This document shows, one piece after another, positions 1 through 9,631 of a stretch of 64,000 nt of DNA (the first letter of the stretch is position 1; each line of letters opens with the position of its first letter). A model generated the notes under the pieces. The model saw nothing but the letters and a program-made list of their open reading frames with translations, did not search any database and was not told the origin of the DNA. Origin of the DNA: Streptacidiphilus fuscans (GTDB taxonomy: Bacteria; Actinomycetota; Actinomycetes; Streptomycetales; Streptomycetaceae). Both the position numbers and the translations under genes were made by a program. Where the stretch lies: contig NZ_JADPRT010000008.1 of the NCBI RefSeq assembly GCF_015690355.1, positions 76,908 through 140,907 of the forward strand, given 5' to 3'.

Positions 1-17
1 AGTAGCTGAAGCTGACG

Positions 18-63
18 GAAGGGCCCCGTGATCCACTCGGATCACGGGGCCCTTCTGGTTTTT
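18..63 (+). terminator. Strong intrinsic terminator at the left edge
   Basis: A perfect 17-bp stem (18-34 with 39-55), loop ACTC, is followed by TGG and five T residues at 59-63, so it terminates rightward transcription coming from outside the window. The stem can also serve the minus-strand holA that ends at 131. In Streptomyces the gene convergent with holA is usually rpsT (S20); no coding tail can be assigned here, so that is inference. Confidence 0.85.
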
Positions 64-130
64 CGCTCTGGGTTTCCGCTCCGCGTTTGGTTTTCCGCTC
101 CGCGTGCTCCGCGTTCCCCCGGGCGTCCCG

Positions 131-1120
131 CTACCGGCCCTGCGTGGAGCGGGCGGCGCGGGAGACAGCGACGACGCACTGCTCCAGCGCGTACGCGGGG
201 TCGCCGGAGCCGCCCTTGACGGCGGCGTCGGCCTCGGCGATGGCGCGCAGGGCGGCGGCGACGCCGTCGCCGCTCCAGCCGCGGACCTGCTGGCGGACCC
301 GGTCGACCTTCCAGGGCGGCATGCCGAGCTCGCGGGCGAGGTCGGCCGGGCGCAGCGAGCGGTCGGCGGTGGCCACGCGGCCGATGGCCCGGACACCGGA
401 GGCGAGCGCGAAGACGATGCCGGTGGGCTTCTCCCCCACCGCCAGCGCCCAGCGGAGCTGGCCCAGCGCGTCGGCGGTGCGTCCGGCGACGGCCAGGTCG
501 GCGACCTGGAAGCCGGTCGACTCGGCGCGGCCGGTGTAGTAGCGGGCGACGACGGTCTCGTCGATGGTGCCCTCGGTGTCGGCGGCCAGCTGGCTGCAGG
601 CCGAAGCGAGCTCGCGCAGGTCGCCGCCGACGGCGTCGAGCAGGGCCCGGCAGGCGTCCTCGCTGGCGGACCGGCCCGCGGCCCGGAACTCGGCGCGGAC
701 GAAGGCGAGCTTCTCGGTGGGCTTGGTCAGCTTGGCGCAGACCACCTCGCGAGCCCCGGCCTTCTTGCCGGCGTCGAGCAGCCCCTTGCCCTTGGCGCCG
801 CCCGCGTGGACCAGCACCATCATCACGTCGGGGGCCGGGTCGTCGAGGTAGGCCTTGATCTCCTTGACCACGTCGGCGCCGACGTCCTGGGCGGCGCGGA
901 CGACGATGACCTTGCGCTCGGAGAAGAGCGACGGGCTCGTCAGCTCGCTGAGCATGCCGGGCTGAAGCGCGCCGGGCACGAGATCCCGCACGTCGGTGTC
1001 CGCGTCGGCGGCCCGCGCGGCGGCGACGGTCTCCGCCACGGCACGGTCGAGCAGCAGCTCCTCCTGACCGACGATCAACGTCAGCGGGGAGAGGAGGTCT
1101 TCGGTGGGTTTCCTGGCCAT
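131..1120 (-). CDS. holA: DNA polymerase III subunit delta
   Basis: Delta subunit of the clamp loader, which opens the beta sliding clamp during replication. The protein is 329 aa if started at the ATG at 1120 (MARKPTEDLLSP), the usual actinobacterial start; the 14 residues upstream look non-coding. A GGTGGGG stretch just upstream can act as ribosome binding site. The N-terminal AAA-like fold carries the family's LTLIVGQEELL segment and, as usual for delta, no Walker A motif. Length fits the family. It faces the terminator at 18-63 and lies downstream of the comEA-comEC run on the same strand, as in Streptomyces chromosomes. Confidence 0.93.
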   Translation of the reverse strand: MARKPTEDLLSPLTLIVGQEELLLDRAVAETVAAARAADADTDVRDLVPGALQPGMLSELTSPSLFSERKVIVVRAAQDVGADVVKEIKAYLDDPAPDVMMVLVHAGGAKGKGLLDAGKKAGAREVVCAKLTKPTEKLAFVRAEFRAAGRSASEDACRALLDAVGGDLRELASACSQLAADTEGTIDETVVARYYTGRAESTGFQVADLAVAGRTADALGQLRWALAVGEKPTGIVFALASGVRAIGRVATADRSLRPADLARELGMPPWKVDRVRQQVRGWSGDGVAAALRAIAEADAAVKGGSGDPAYALEQCVVAVSRAARSTQGR

Positions 1121-1186
1121 CGCACCCCACCCTATCCGGGGCCACCGACAGTCCGGCCCCATGCGGGGTTCAACGCCCCGGCCGCT

Positions 1187-1483
1187 TCAGCTCTCCAGCC
1201 ACCCGTCGTGGTCGGCAGCGAGGGCGTCGAGCGCGGCCGGGGTCAGCCCAGCAGGGAGCGGCGGCGTGAGCACGACCAGCCACTGGGCGTCCTCGGCGTC
1301 GTCCTCGCCCGCGAGCGCGTCGCGGTGCAGCTCCGGCTCGGGCAGACCGGGGTGCTCGGCGGTGAGCTTCTCCGCGAGCTCCTCGGCGGCTTCGCGGTCG
1401 GGCAGCACCAGCACGTAGTGGTCAGGCTGGTCGGGCTGGTCGTTCGTCGGGGTCACGGGGTCATTCTCCGGTATCACCGGCAC
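1187..1483 (-). CDS. Small acidic conserved protein between comEC and holA
   Basis: A 98-aa protein of unknown function, starting at a GTG at 1483. A good ribosome binding site (AAGGAG, 7 nt away) overlaps the comEC stop codon, and the two genes are 4 nt apart, so translation is probably coupled. The product is rich in Asp, Glu and Pro, has no signal peptide or membrane segment, and has a predicted helical middle (REAAEELAEKL). I recognise no domain. The start, spacing and codon use support a real gene; the function is unknown. Confidence 0.75.
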   Translation of the reverse strand: MPVIPENDPVTPTNDQPDQPDHYVLVLPDREAAEELAEKLTAEHPGLPEPELHRDALAGEDDAEDAQWLVVLTPPLPAGLTPAALDALAADHDGWLES

Positions 1484-1487
1484 CCGC

Positions 1488-3935
1488 CTACTCCTTCCGA
1501 ACGGCGACGGCGAGCTGGCCGGAGGAGTCGAGGACGGCGAGGTCGCCGGAGACGTCGGTGCGCAGCACGGTCGCGCCGAAGGCGTGGAGCAGGTGGAGGG
1601 TGCTCGGGGCCGGGTGGCCGTAGGTGTTGTCGGCGCCGACGGAGATCAGGGCGAGGCGCGGATGGAGGGCGGCCAGCAGCGCCGGATCCTGCTTGGCCGA
1701 GCCGTGGTGGGCCACCTTGAGCACGTCGACGCCGCGCAGCTGCGGGTAGGCGGACAGGTCCGCGAGCAGGAGCTGTTGGGCGGGCGGTTCGAGGTCGCCG
1801 AGCAGGGCGATCCGCAGCGGCGGCAGGTGGGAGCCGGGGTCGCCGAGCGCGAGGGTGACCAGGAGGGCGACGGACGCGTTGTTGGGCCCGTGCGGCGGAA
1901 GCCGGCCGGCTTCGGGCCAGAGGACCTGCCAGCTGAGCCGCCCCAGGCTCCGACTCTCCCCGCGTGAGGCGTGCAGCACCGGGACGCCGTTGGCCGCCGC
2001 CCAGCGCCGGACGCGGGCGTACTCGGCGGGCGGGTCGTCGACCGTCGTGGTCTCGATCGCGCCGACCCGCCGGTCCCGCAGCACACCGGGCAGGCCCTCG
2101 ACGTGGTCGGCGTGATCGTGCGTCAGGATCACCAGGGAGAGCGTGGTGACATCGAGAGAGCGCAGGCAGGCGTCGACGGCGTGGGGGTCGGGACCGGCGT
2201 CGACGAGCAGCGCGGTCGACGGCTCCTCTCCCGACGAGAGGACCAGAGCGTCTCCCTGACCGACGTCGCAGGCGACCAGCCGCCAGCCCTCCGGCGGCCA
2301 GCCGGTGGCGAAGCGGGTCAGCGGCGCGGGCCGGAGCAACGCGAGCACCAGCGCCAGTGCGAGCACGCCGGCGACCACCGGATGCCGGAGCACGGTCGCG
2401 GCGGCCACCAGCGCGCAGGTGACGCCGACCAGCAGCATCGCGCCCCACCAACCGCCGGGCCAGGCGATCTCCGCGCCGGGCAGCGAGGCCCCGAAGCGGG
2501 CCAGCGCGATGAGCGCGGCGGCCGGGAGGCCGGCGACCCTGGCGATCCACTGGGCGAGAGTGAGCGAGACGGGGGCTGCCGCGAGGGCGGCGAAGCCCAG
2601 CACTGTGGCAGGCGCGACGCACAGCTCGGCCAGCAGGTTGCAGGGGATGGACACCAGGCTGATCCGTGCCGCGCGCAGGACCAGCAGCGGCCCGATCCAG
2701 GCCTGGACGGCGGCGGCCGCACCGAGGGGCTCGGCGAACCGCTCGGGCACGCCGTGCCGGTGGAACGCGGCGGTCCAGCGCGGGCCGACGGTGATCAGCC
2801 CGGCGGTGGCCAGCGCGGACAGGGCAAAGCCGTAGGAGAGGGCCAGCGCCGGATCCGCGAGGATCAGCAGCAGCGTGGCACCGGAAAGGGCGGGCAGCGG
2901 GGCCGCCCGGCGACCGGTGGCGAGGCCCAGCAGCATCACCAGGCCGGTGGCGGAGGCGCGCAGCACCGACGGCTCGGGGCGGCTGAGGACGACGAAGCCG
3001 CAGATGAGCAGCACCCCGCCGACCGCGCCGACGCGCAGCCGCAGGCCGAGTCGGGCGGCGAGCCCGCCACGCTCCGGCGTCCGGGCGCGGGAGGCGCGTC
3101 CGATCAGCAGCACCATCAGGATCGACAGGTTGGACCCGCTGACGGCGACCAGGTGGCCGAGGTCGGTGGCGGAGAAGACGTCGTCCAGGTCGGCGGTCAT
3201 GGCGCTGGAGTCGCCGTCGACCAGGCCCGGCAGCAGCGCCCGTTCGTCCGGGTCCAGCGGGGCGACGGCGCGGCGCAGCCCGGCACGCAGTGATCCGGCG
3301 GCGCGCTCGACGGCGTTGGGCGGACCGAGCACGCGGGGCTGATCGGTCGTCAGCAACGTGGCGACCAGGTCGGGTGTGGCGTTCGGGCCGGGCGGCCGGG
3401 CGCGGGCGGTGACGGAGACCTCGGTGGACGGCAACAGACCGAGCCAGGCGCCGGCGTGCGGGCCGCGCACCACGACGGCGACGGGCGAGTGGGTGGACGT
3501 CCCGCCGACGCGGACGACGGCCGCCCGGAGCGCGGTGGAGCCGTCGTCGTCGCGGGTGTGCGGGTCGGTGTTGACCAGCAGCCGTACCTCGGCGGGGAGT
3601 CCGGTCCTGGCCAGCTCCGCGACCGGGCCCCGGTGCAGCGCCACCCCGGCGAGGCCGGTGCTGAGGCACGCGGCGGCAGCGCTGAGCAGCAGCGCCCCGG
3701 CGGAGCGCCAGCGCACCCGCCGCAGCAGCAGGGCCGCGCCGAAGGCGAACCCGCCCGCGCCGACGAACATCGCGTCGGTGTGGGAGCCGTGGAGGCAGAG
3801 CAGCAGGGCGGTCACCGCCCAGACGACGGCCGCGGGGCCGGTGAGCCGCAGGTCCAGCGGCGGCGCCTCGGCCTTCCCCGCCCCGCGCGCGGCCTTGCCG
3901 CTGGGAGCCTCGCCGCTCGGTGCCTTGCCGCTCAT
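1488..3935 (-). CDS. comEC: ComEC/Rec2 DNA-uptake channel protein
   Basis: An 815-aa polytopic membrane protein. The N-terminal part has several membrane segments, the middle is the competence-domain core, and the C-terminal part is a metallo-beta-lactamase-like domain with THDHADH near residues 605-611 and an AHHGS motif near residue 743. In transformable bacteria ComEC carries single-stranded DNA across the membrane and the C-terminal domain is a proposed nuclease. The ATG at 3935 overlaps the comEA stop codon (ATGA), so the two are translationally coupled. Streptomycetes keep these genes although natural transformation is not established for them, so the physiological role here is open. 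Confidence 0.95.
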   Translation of the reverse strand: MSGKAPSGEAPSGKAARGAGKAEAPPLDLRLTGPAAVVWAVTALLLCLHGSHTDAMFVGAGGFAFGAALLLRRVRWRSAGALLLSAAAACLSTGLAGVALHRGPVAELARTGLPAEVRLLVNTDPHTRDDDGSTALRAAVVRVGGTSTHSPVAVVVRGPHAGAWLGLLPSTEVSVTARARPPGPNATPDLVATLLTTDQPRVLGPPNAVERAAGSLRAGLRRAVAPLDPDERALLPGLVDGDSSAMTADLDDVFSATDLGHLVAVSGSNLSILMVLLIGRASRARTPERGGLAARLGLRLRVGAVGGVLLICGFVVLSRPEPSVLRASATGLVMLLGLATGRRAAPLPALSGATLLLILADPALALSYGFALSALATAGLITVGPRWTAAFHRHGVPERFAEPLGAAAAVQAWIGPLLVLRAARISLVSIPCNLLAELCVAPATVLGFAALAAAPVSLTLAQWIARVAGLPAAALIALARFGASLPGAEIAWPGGWWGAMLLVGVTCALVAAATVLRHPVVAGVLALALVLALLRPAPLTRFATGWPPEGWRLVACDVGQGDALVLSSGEEPSTALLVDAGPDPHAVDACLRSLDVTTLSLVILTHDHADHVEGLPGVLRDRRVGAIETTTVDDPPAEYARVRRWAAANGVPVLHASRGESRSLGRLSWQVLWPEAGRLPPHGPNNASVALLVTLALGDPGSHLPPLRIALLGDLEPPAQQLLLADLSAYPQLRGVDVLKVAHHGSAKQDPALLAALHPRLALISVGADNTYGHPAPSTLHLLHAFGATVLRTDVSGDLAVLDSSGQLAVAVRKE

Positions 3936-4870
3936 GGGCGGAGTTGCGAACGGAGGTCCTCCAGTCGGCGCGCGCCGAAACCGGGGACCTGGCGGAGCTG
4001 GTCGACGGACTGGAAGCCGTTGTGCTGCTCCCGGAACTGGATGATGCGCCCGGCCAGCACCGGGCCGACCCCGGGCAGCGCGTCGAGCTGGGCCTCGGTG
4101 GCCGAGTTGAGGCTGAGCGGGCCTGCGGCGCGCGCCGCCGCGGACCCGCCCTGACCGCCCTGACCGGCCGGAGCGCCCGAACCTCCCGGGCCGACGATGA
4201 TCTCCTCACCGTCGTTGACCTTGCGGGCGAGGTTCAACCCCGTCAGATCCGTGCCGGGGAGCGGACCTCCGGCCGCGTTGATCGCGTCCTGGACCCGGGA
4301 GCCCGGAGGCAACGTGCGCAGGCCCGGAGAGCGGACCTTGCCGGAGACGTCGACGACCAGCTCGGCGATGGCCGTCGACGACGGCGCGGGCGAGGCGGGC
4401 AGTGCGGGTGGCACGGGCGCTCCCGCCGCCGGCGATCCCGTCGACGTCGGTGCCACCGCCACGGCCGTCCCCTCCACGGCCGGGGAGGGGACGGCGACCG
4501 GCTCCGGCCGCCCGGCCCAGAAGTGCTGCACGCCGTACCCGAGCGCGAGGACCAGCAGCACGGCCAGGCCGATGACGGCACGACGGTCCAGATCCCACCG
4601 CTCCTTGAGGGCGAGCGCGAAGGGAAGCCGGACCCGCGGTGGCGCGGGCACGCGCGAAGCGGTGGACGTGTGCGGAGCGGTGGACGTGTGCGGTGGTGAC
4701 GGCGAGTGGGGCGGATCCGAGGTCGGCGGGCCCAGGGAGGGCCGAGGCAGGGGTGGACTGAGGGACGGGAGCGGCTGCTGCGGGCCGAAGAGGGTGTCGA
4801 CGCGGTGGCGGACCAGCGCGGCCGTCTCCTCGCGACGGGCCCGGGCGGCGGGGGTGAGCAGGGTTCGCAT
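3932..4870 (-). CDS. comEA: ComEA helix-hairpin-helix DNA-binding protein
   Basis: A 312-aa membrane-anchored protein from the ATG at 4870. After a Pro-rich cytoplasmic region, one membrane segment lies at about residues 98-117 (AVIGLAVLLVLALGYGVQHF). An SLBB-type domain follows (VDVSGKVRSPGLRTLPPG), then a C-terminal double helix-hairpin-helix (LDALPGVGPVLAGRI). ComEA binds extracellular DNA and hands it to ComEC, the overlapping next gene. A GTG at 4909 in the same frame is an alternative start; neither has a clear ribosome binding site. Confidence 0.93.
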   Translation of the reverse strand: MRTLLTPAARARREETAALVRHRVDTLFGPQQPLPSLSPPLPRPSLGPPTSDPPHSPSPPHTSTAPHTSTASRVPAPPRVRLPFALALKERWDLDRRAVIGLAVLLVLALGYGVQHFWAGRPEPVAVPSPAVEGTAVAVAPTSTGSPAAGAPVPPALPASPAPSSTAIAELVVDVSGKVRSPGLRTLPPGSRVQDAINAAGGPLPGTDLTGLNLARKVNDGEEIIVGPGGSGAPAGQGGQGGSAAARAAGPLSLNSATEAQLDALPGVGPVLAGRIIQFREQHNGFQSVDQLRQVPGFGARRLEDLRSQLRP

Positions 4871-4998
4871 GCCGCAGACGTTAGGAGGCGCGGCCCCCGT
4901 GCCGGGCACGCGAACTGACGGCCTGTGGACAACCCGGCCCTGTGGAAAACCCGCTCACCCGCAGGGGTGAAACGCCCCAGCACGAGCAGCTACAACGA

Positions 4999-5343
4999 CT
5001 ACAACGCGGCGTCCTCCGGCAGGAACTGGCAGGCGCAGTGGCGGCAGTAGAGCCGCCTCTCCCAGTCGGCGCGGATCCGCCTCGCTCCGTCCACGGCACG
5101 GGACACGACGAACCCGACCATCCCCGCGGTGAGCAGGAGCAGCATCCCGAGCACCGAGTTCCCCGACGCGAAGGCGAAGACGCCCAGCACCGCGACCGCG
5201 GCAGGACCGGCGTAGCCGACCGCGCGGGTGGGCGGCGGCGCGAGGGCCGCCTTGAGTTCGGCGTCCTGGGCCAGCGACCTCCAGAAGGCGTCGAGTTTGA
5301 AGACCTGTCCGGGAAGACCACACCGGGGGCAGGCGAAGGCCAT
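4999..5343 (-). CDS. Membrane protein with paired Cys-x2-Cys knuckles
   Basis: A 114-aa protein starting at the ATG at 5343 behind a strong GAAGGAGG site. A CPRCG knuckle lies at the N-terminus and a CRHC knuckle near the C-terminus. Two hydrophobic segments separate them (AGPAAVAVLGVFAFASG, VLGMLLLLTAGMVGFVV). The two knuckles could join into one four-cysteine zinc site with both ends in the cytoplasm. I do not recognise a named family. The neighbours (DegV and comEA) give no functional link. Confidence 0.8.
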   Translation of the reverse strand: MAFACPRCGLPGQVFKLDAFWRSLAQDAELKAALAPPPTRAVGYAGPAAVAVLGVFAFASGNSVLGMLLLLTAGMVGFVVSRAVDGARRIRADWERRLYCRHCACQFLPEDAAL

Positions 5344-5438
5344 GGTTCCTCCTTCTTCCTGCGAGGAGGTTGCCCACGGATGTGCCGCGAGATGCACGAC
5401 TTGCGCAGCAGTTCAGCGCAGCGGTTCAGCGCAGCGGT

Positions 5439-6278
5439 TCAGCGCGGGGAGACGACCACGGCGAGCAGCCCGGGGCCGACGTGCGCGCCGATGACCGCGC
5501 CGACCTCCGAGACGGTCAGCTCGCCGAGGTGCGGGATCTGCTCGCGCAGCCGCTCCGCGAGCGCCTCGGCGCGGTCGGGGGCGGCGAGGTGATGGACCGC
5601 CAGGTCGACCTCAGCGGCGCCCGCGTGGGCGACGGCGAGCTCCTCCAGGCGGGCGATGGCGCGGCCCGCCGTGCGGACCTTCTCCAGCGGCTGGATCCGG
5701 CCGTCGGCCAGGTGCAGCAGCGGCTTGACGGCGAGTGCGGAGCCCAGCATCGCGCGGGCCGCGCCGATCCGGCCGCCGCGTCGCAGGTACTCCAGGGTGT
5801 CCACGTAGAAGAGGCCCGCCGTGCCCTTGGCGCGGGTGGTCGCGGCCTCGACCGCCTGGTCGGCGGTGCCGCCGGAGCGGGCGACCTCGGCCGCCGCGAG
5901 GACGCAGAAGCCGAGCGCCATCGCGACCATCCGCGTGTCCACCACGCGCACCGGAAGCGGGGCGTCCTCGGCGGCCAGCAGGGCCGCCTCGTAGGTGCCG
6001 GAGAACTCCGCCGACAGGTGCAGCGAGACGACCTCCGTCGCGCCGCGCTCGGCCGCCGCGCGGTAGGCCGCGGCGAACTCCTCGGGGTTGGGACGCGAGG
6101 TGGTGACCGGCCCCTTGGCGCGCAGCGCGGCGGCCACCTCACCGGGCGAGACCTCGGTGCCCTCGGCCAGGACCCGGTCGCCGATCACGACGCTGAGCGG
6201 GACGACGGAGATCCCGTAGCGGTCCACCGCGTCGGCCGGAAGGTACGCCGTGGAGTCGGTGAGGATCGCGAGGGACAT
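5439..6278 (-). CDS. DegV family fatty-acid-binding protein
   Basis: A 279-aa cytosolic protein beginning MSLAILTDSTAYLP, the DegV signature with its DST motif. Family members bind a long-chain fatty acid between two domains; in Firmicutes the FakB members present it to the FakA kinase for phospholipid synthesis. The second domain is visible (RRGGRIGAARAML, about residues 160-180). No FakA homologue is in the window, so partner and pathway are unknown. A GC-rich direct repeat at 5411-5449 runs across the stop codon. Confidence 0.92.
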   Translation of the reverse strand: MSLAILTDSTAYLPADAVDRYGISVVPLSVVIGDRVLAEGTEVSPGEVAAALRAKGPVTTSRPNPEEFAAAYRAAAERGATEVVSLHLSAEFSGTYEAALLAAEDAPLPVRVVDTRMVAMALGFCVLAAAEVARSGGTADQAVEAATTRAKGTAGLFYVDTLEYLRRGGRIGAARAMLGSALAVKPLLHLADGRIQPLEKVRTAGRAIARLEELAVAHAGAAEVDLAVHHLAAPDRAEALAERLREQIPHLGELTVSEVGAVIGAHVGPGLLAVVVSPR

Positions 6279-6303
6279 GGCCTGGAGGTTACCCGCCGAT
6301 AGA

Positions 6304-6335
6304 CCGGAAGGGACAGGCGAACCTGCCCCTTCCGG
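6304..6335 (-). terminator. Hairpin between leuS and degV
   Basis: Two 14-nt arms (6304-6317 and 6322-6335) pair in 13 of 14 positions around a CGAA loop. It lies 90 nt past the leuS stop and just upstream of degV on the same strand. No T-tract follows, which is common for GC-rich actinobacterial terminators. Confidence 0.55.
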
Positions 6336-6426
6336 ACGGATATTTATCGTTTTCTCCGACCGGCTTGCGACGGTCGGACACGAGACCGAATCAGCCGACC
6401 GAGCCGACCGATTCGACTCAGCCGAC

Positions 6427-9351
<2,925 letters not shown>

Positions 9352-9410
9352 CGTCCTCAGACTCCAGGGGTGCCAGCTCGGAAAGAAGGATTTAGCCGGA
9401 AAACGAAAAA

Positions 9411-9430
9411 ACCCCTCGTCCATGAGGGGT
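9411..9430 (-). terminator. Attenuator terminator in the leuS leader
   Basis: ACCCCTC and GAGGGGT form a 7-bp stem with a 6-nt loop. On the minus strand the stem runs straight into TTTTTT followed by CGTTTTCC. It sits between the leader peptide stop (9475) and the leuS start (9351), where a transcription attenuator is expected. It has one of the clearest T-tracts in the window. Confidence 0.8.
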
Positions 9431-9435
9431 CGCCA

Positions 9436-9480
9436 CGCTGACTCCGGCCGTCTCTTCGTCCCGGCCGGTCCTTGTCAGCG
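9436..9480 (-). promoter_or_regulatory. Leader hairpin overlapping the leader-peptide stop
   Basis: On the minus strand CGCTGAC (9480-9474), which contains the leader stop TGA, pairs with GTCAGCG (9442-9436). The pairing extends through a G-U to about 11 bp. An inner stem pairs CCGGCCG with CGGCCGG. A ribosome stalled on the Leu codons at 9490-9498 would cover the 5' arm and alter folding, as in ribosome-mediated attenuation. I did not find an obvious antiterminator arm competing with the 9411-9430 stem, so the exact switch is unresolved. Confidence 0.6.
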
Positions 9481-9513
9481 CGGCCGGCTAAGGAGCAGGC
9501 GCGCGGTTCGCAT
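9475..9513 (-). CDS. Leucine leader peptide of leuS (12 aa)
   Basis: A short reading frame, MRTARLLLSRPR then TGA, contains three consecutive leucine codons (CTG CTC CTT at 9498-9490). It lies upstream of a hairpin that covers its stop codon and of a T-tailed terminator before leuS. A TACCCT -10 element ends 7 nt before its ATG and there is no ribosome binding site, so it would be read from a leaderless transcript. Leader peptides rich in the cognate amino acid are known attenuation devices for actinobacterial amino-acid genes; this assignment rests on position and codon content. Confidence 0.75.
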   Translation of the reverse strand: MRTARLLLSRPR

Positions 9514-9520
9514 GGCGCTA

Positions 9521-9547
9521 AGGGTAGCAGGGAGCAAGTTTGCTCCC
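9521..9547 (-). promoter_or_regulatory. leuS leader promoter with an 18-bp palindrome
   Basis: TACCCT at 9526-9521 is a plausible -10 box placing the start of transcription at the leader ATG. Immediately upstream, 9530-9547 is a perfect palindrome, GGGAGCAA-AC-TTGCTCCC on the minus strand (8-bp arms, 2-bp spacer). It fills the space between the -10 box and the expected -35 region, where no good -35 hexamer is visible. It could be a regulator's operator. No candidate regulator is evident. Confidence 0.5.
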
Positions 9548-9553
9548 GCGTGC

Positions 9554-9631
9554 AGTTGCAACACCCAGGGGCGCGGGGCTCTGCCGATCTGCGGCTCCGC
9601 CGAGCCCCGCGCCCCTGAGGTGCTGCAACTA
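9554..9631. repeat. Intergenic inverted-repeat element, copy 1
   Basis: The outer arms are AGTTGCAACACCC and GAGGTGCTGCAACT, the inner arms AGGGGCGCGGGGCT and AGCCCCGCGCCCCT, and the loop is a short Arg/Gly-type GC stretch. The right end supplies the TAG stop codon (9629-9631) of the sedolisin gene. It probably folds as a terminator between that gene and leuS. Related copies lie at 22511, 22675, 47850 and 50811. Confidence 0.8.

Noticed and set aside
1..17. 3' end of rpsT or another gene at the window start
   Set aside because: Seventeen bases before the terminator are too few to assign a reading frame or product.
9352..9630. T-box riboswitch upstream of leuS
   Set aside because: No specifier loop or conserved T-box sequence (TGGNACCGCG) was found; the Leu-rich peptide explains the leader better.
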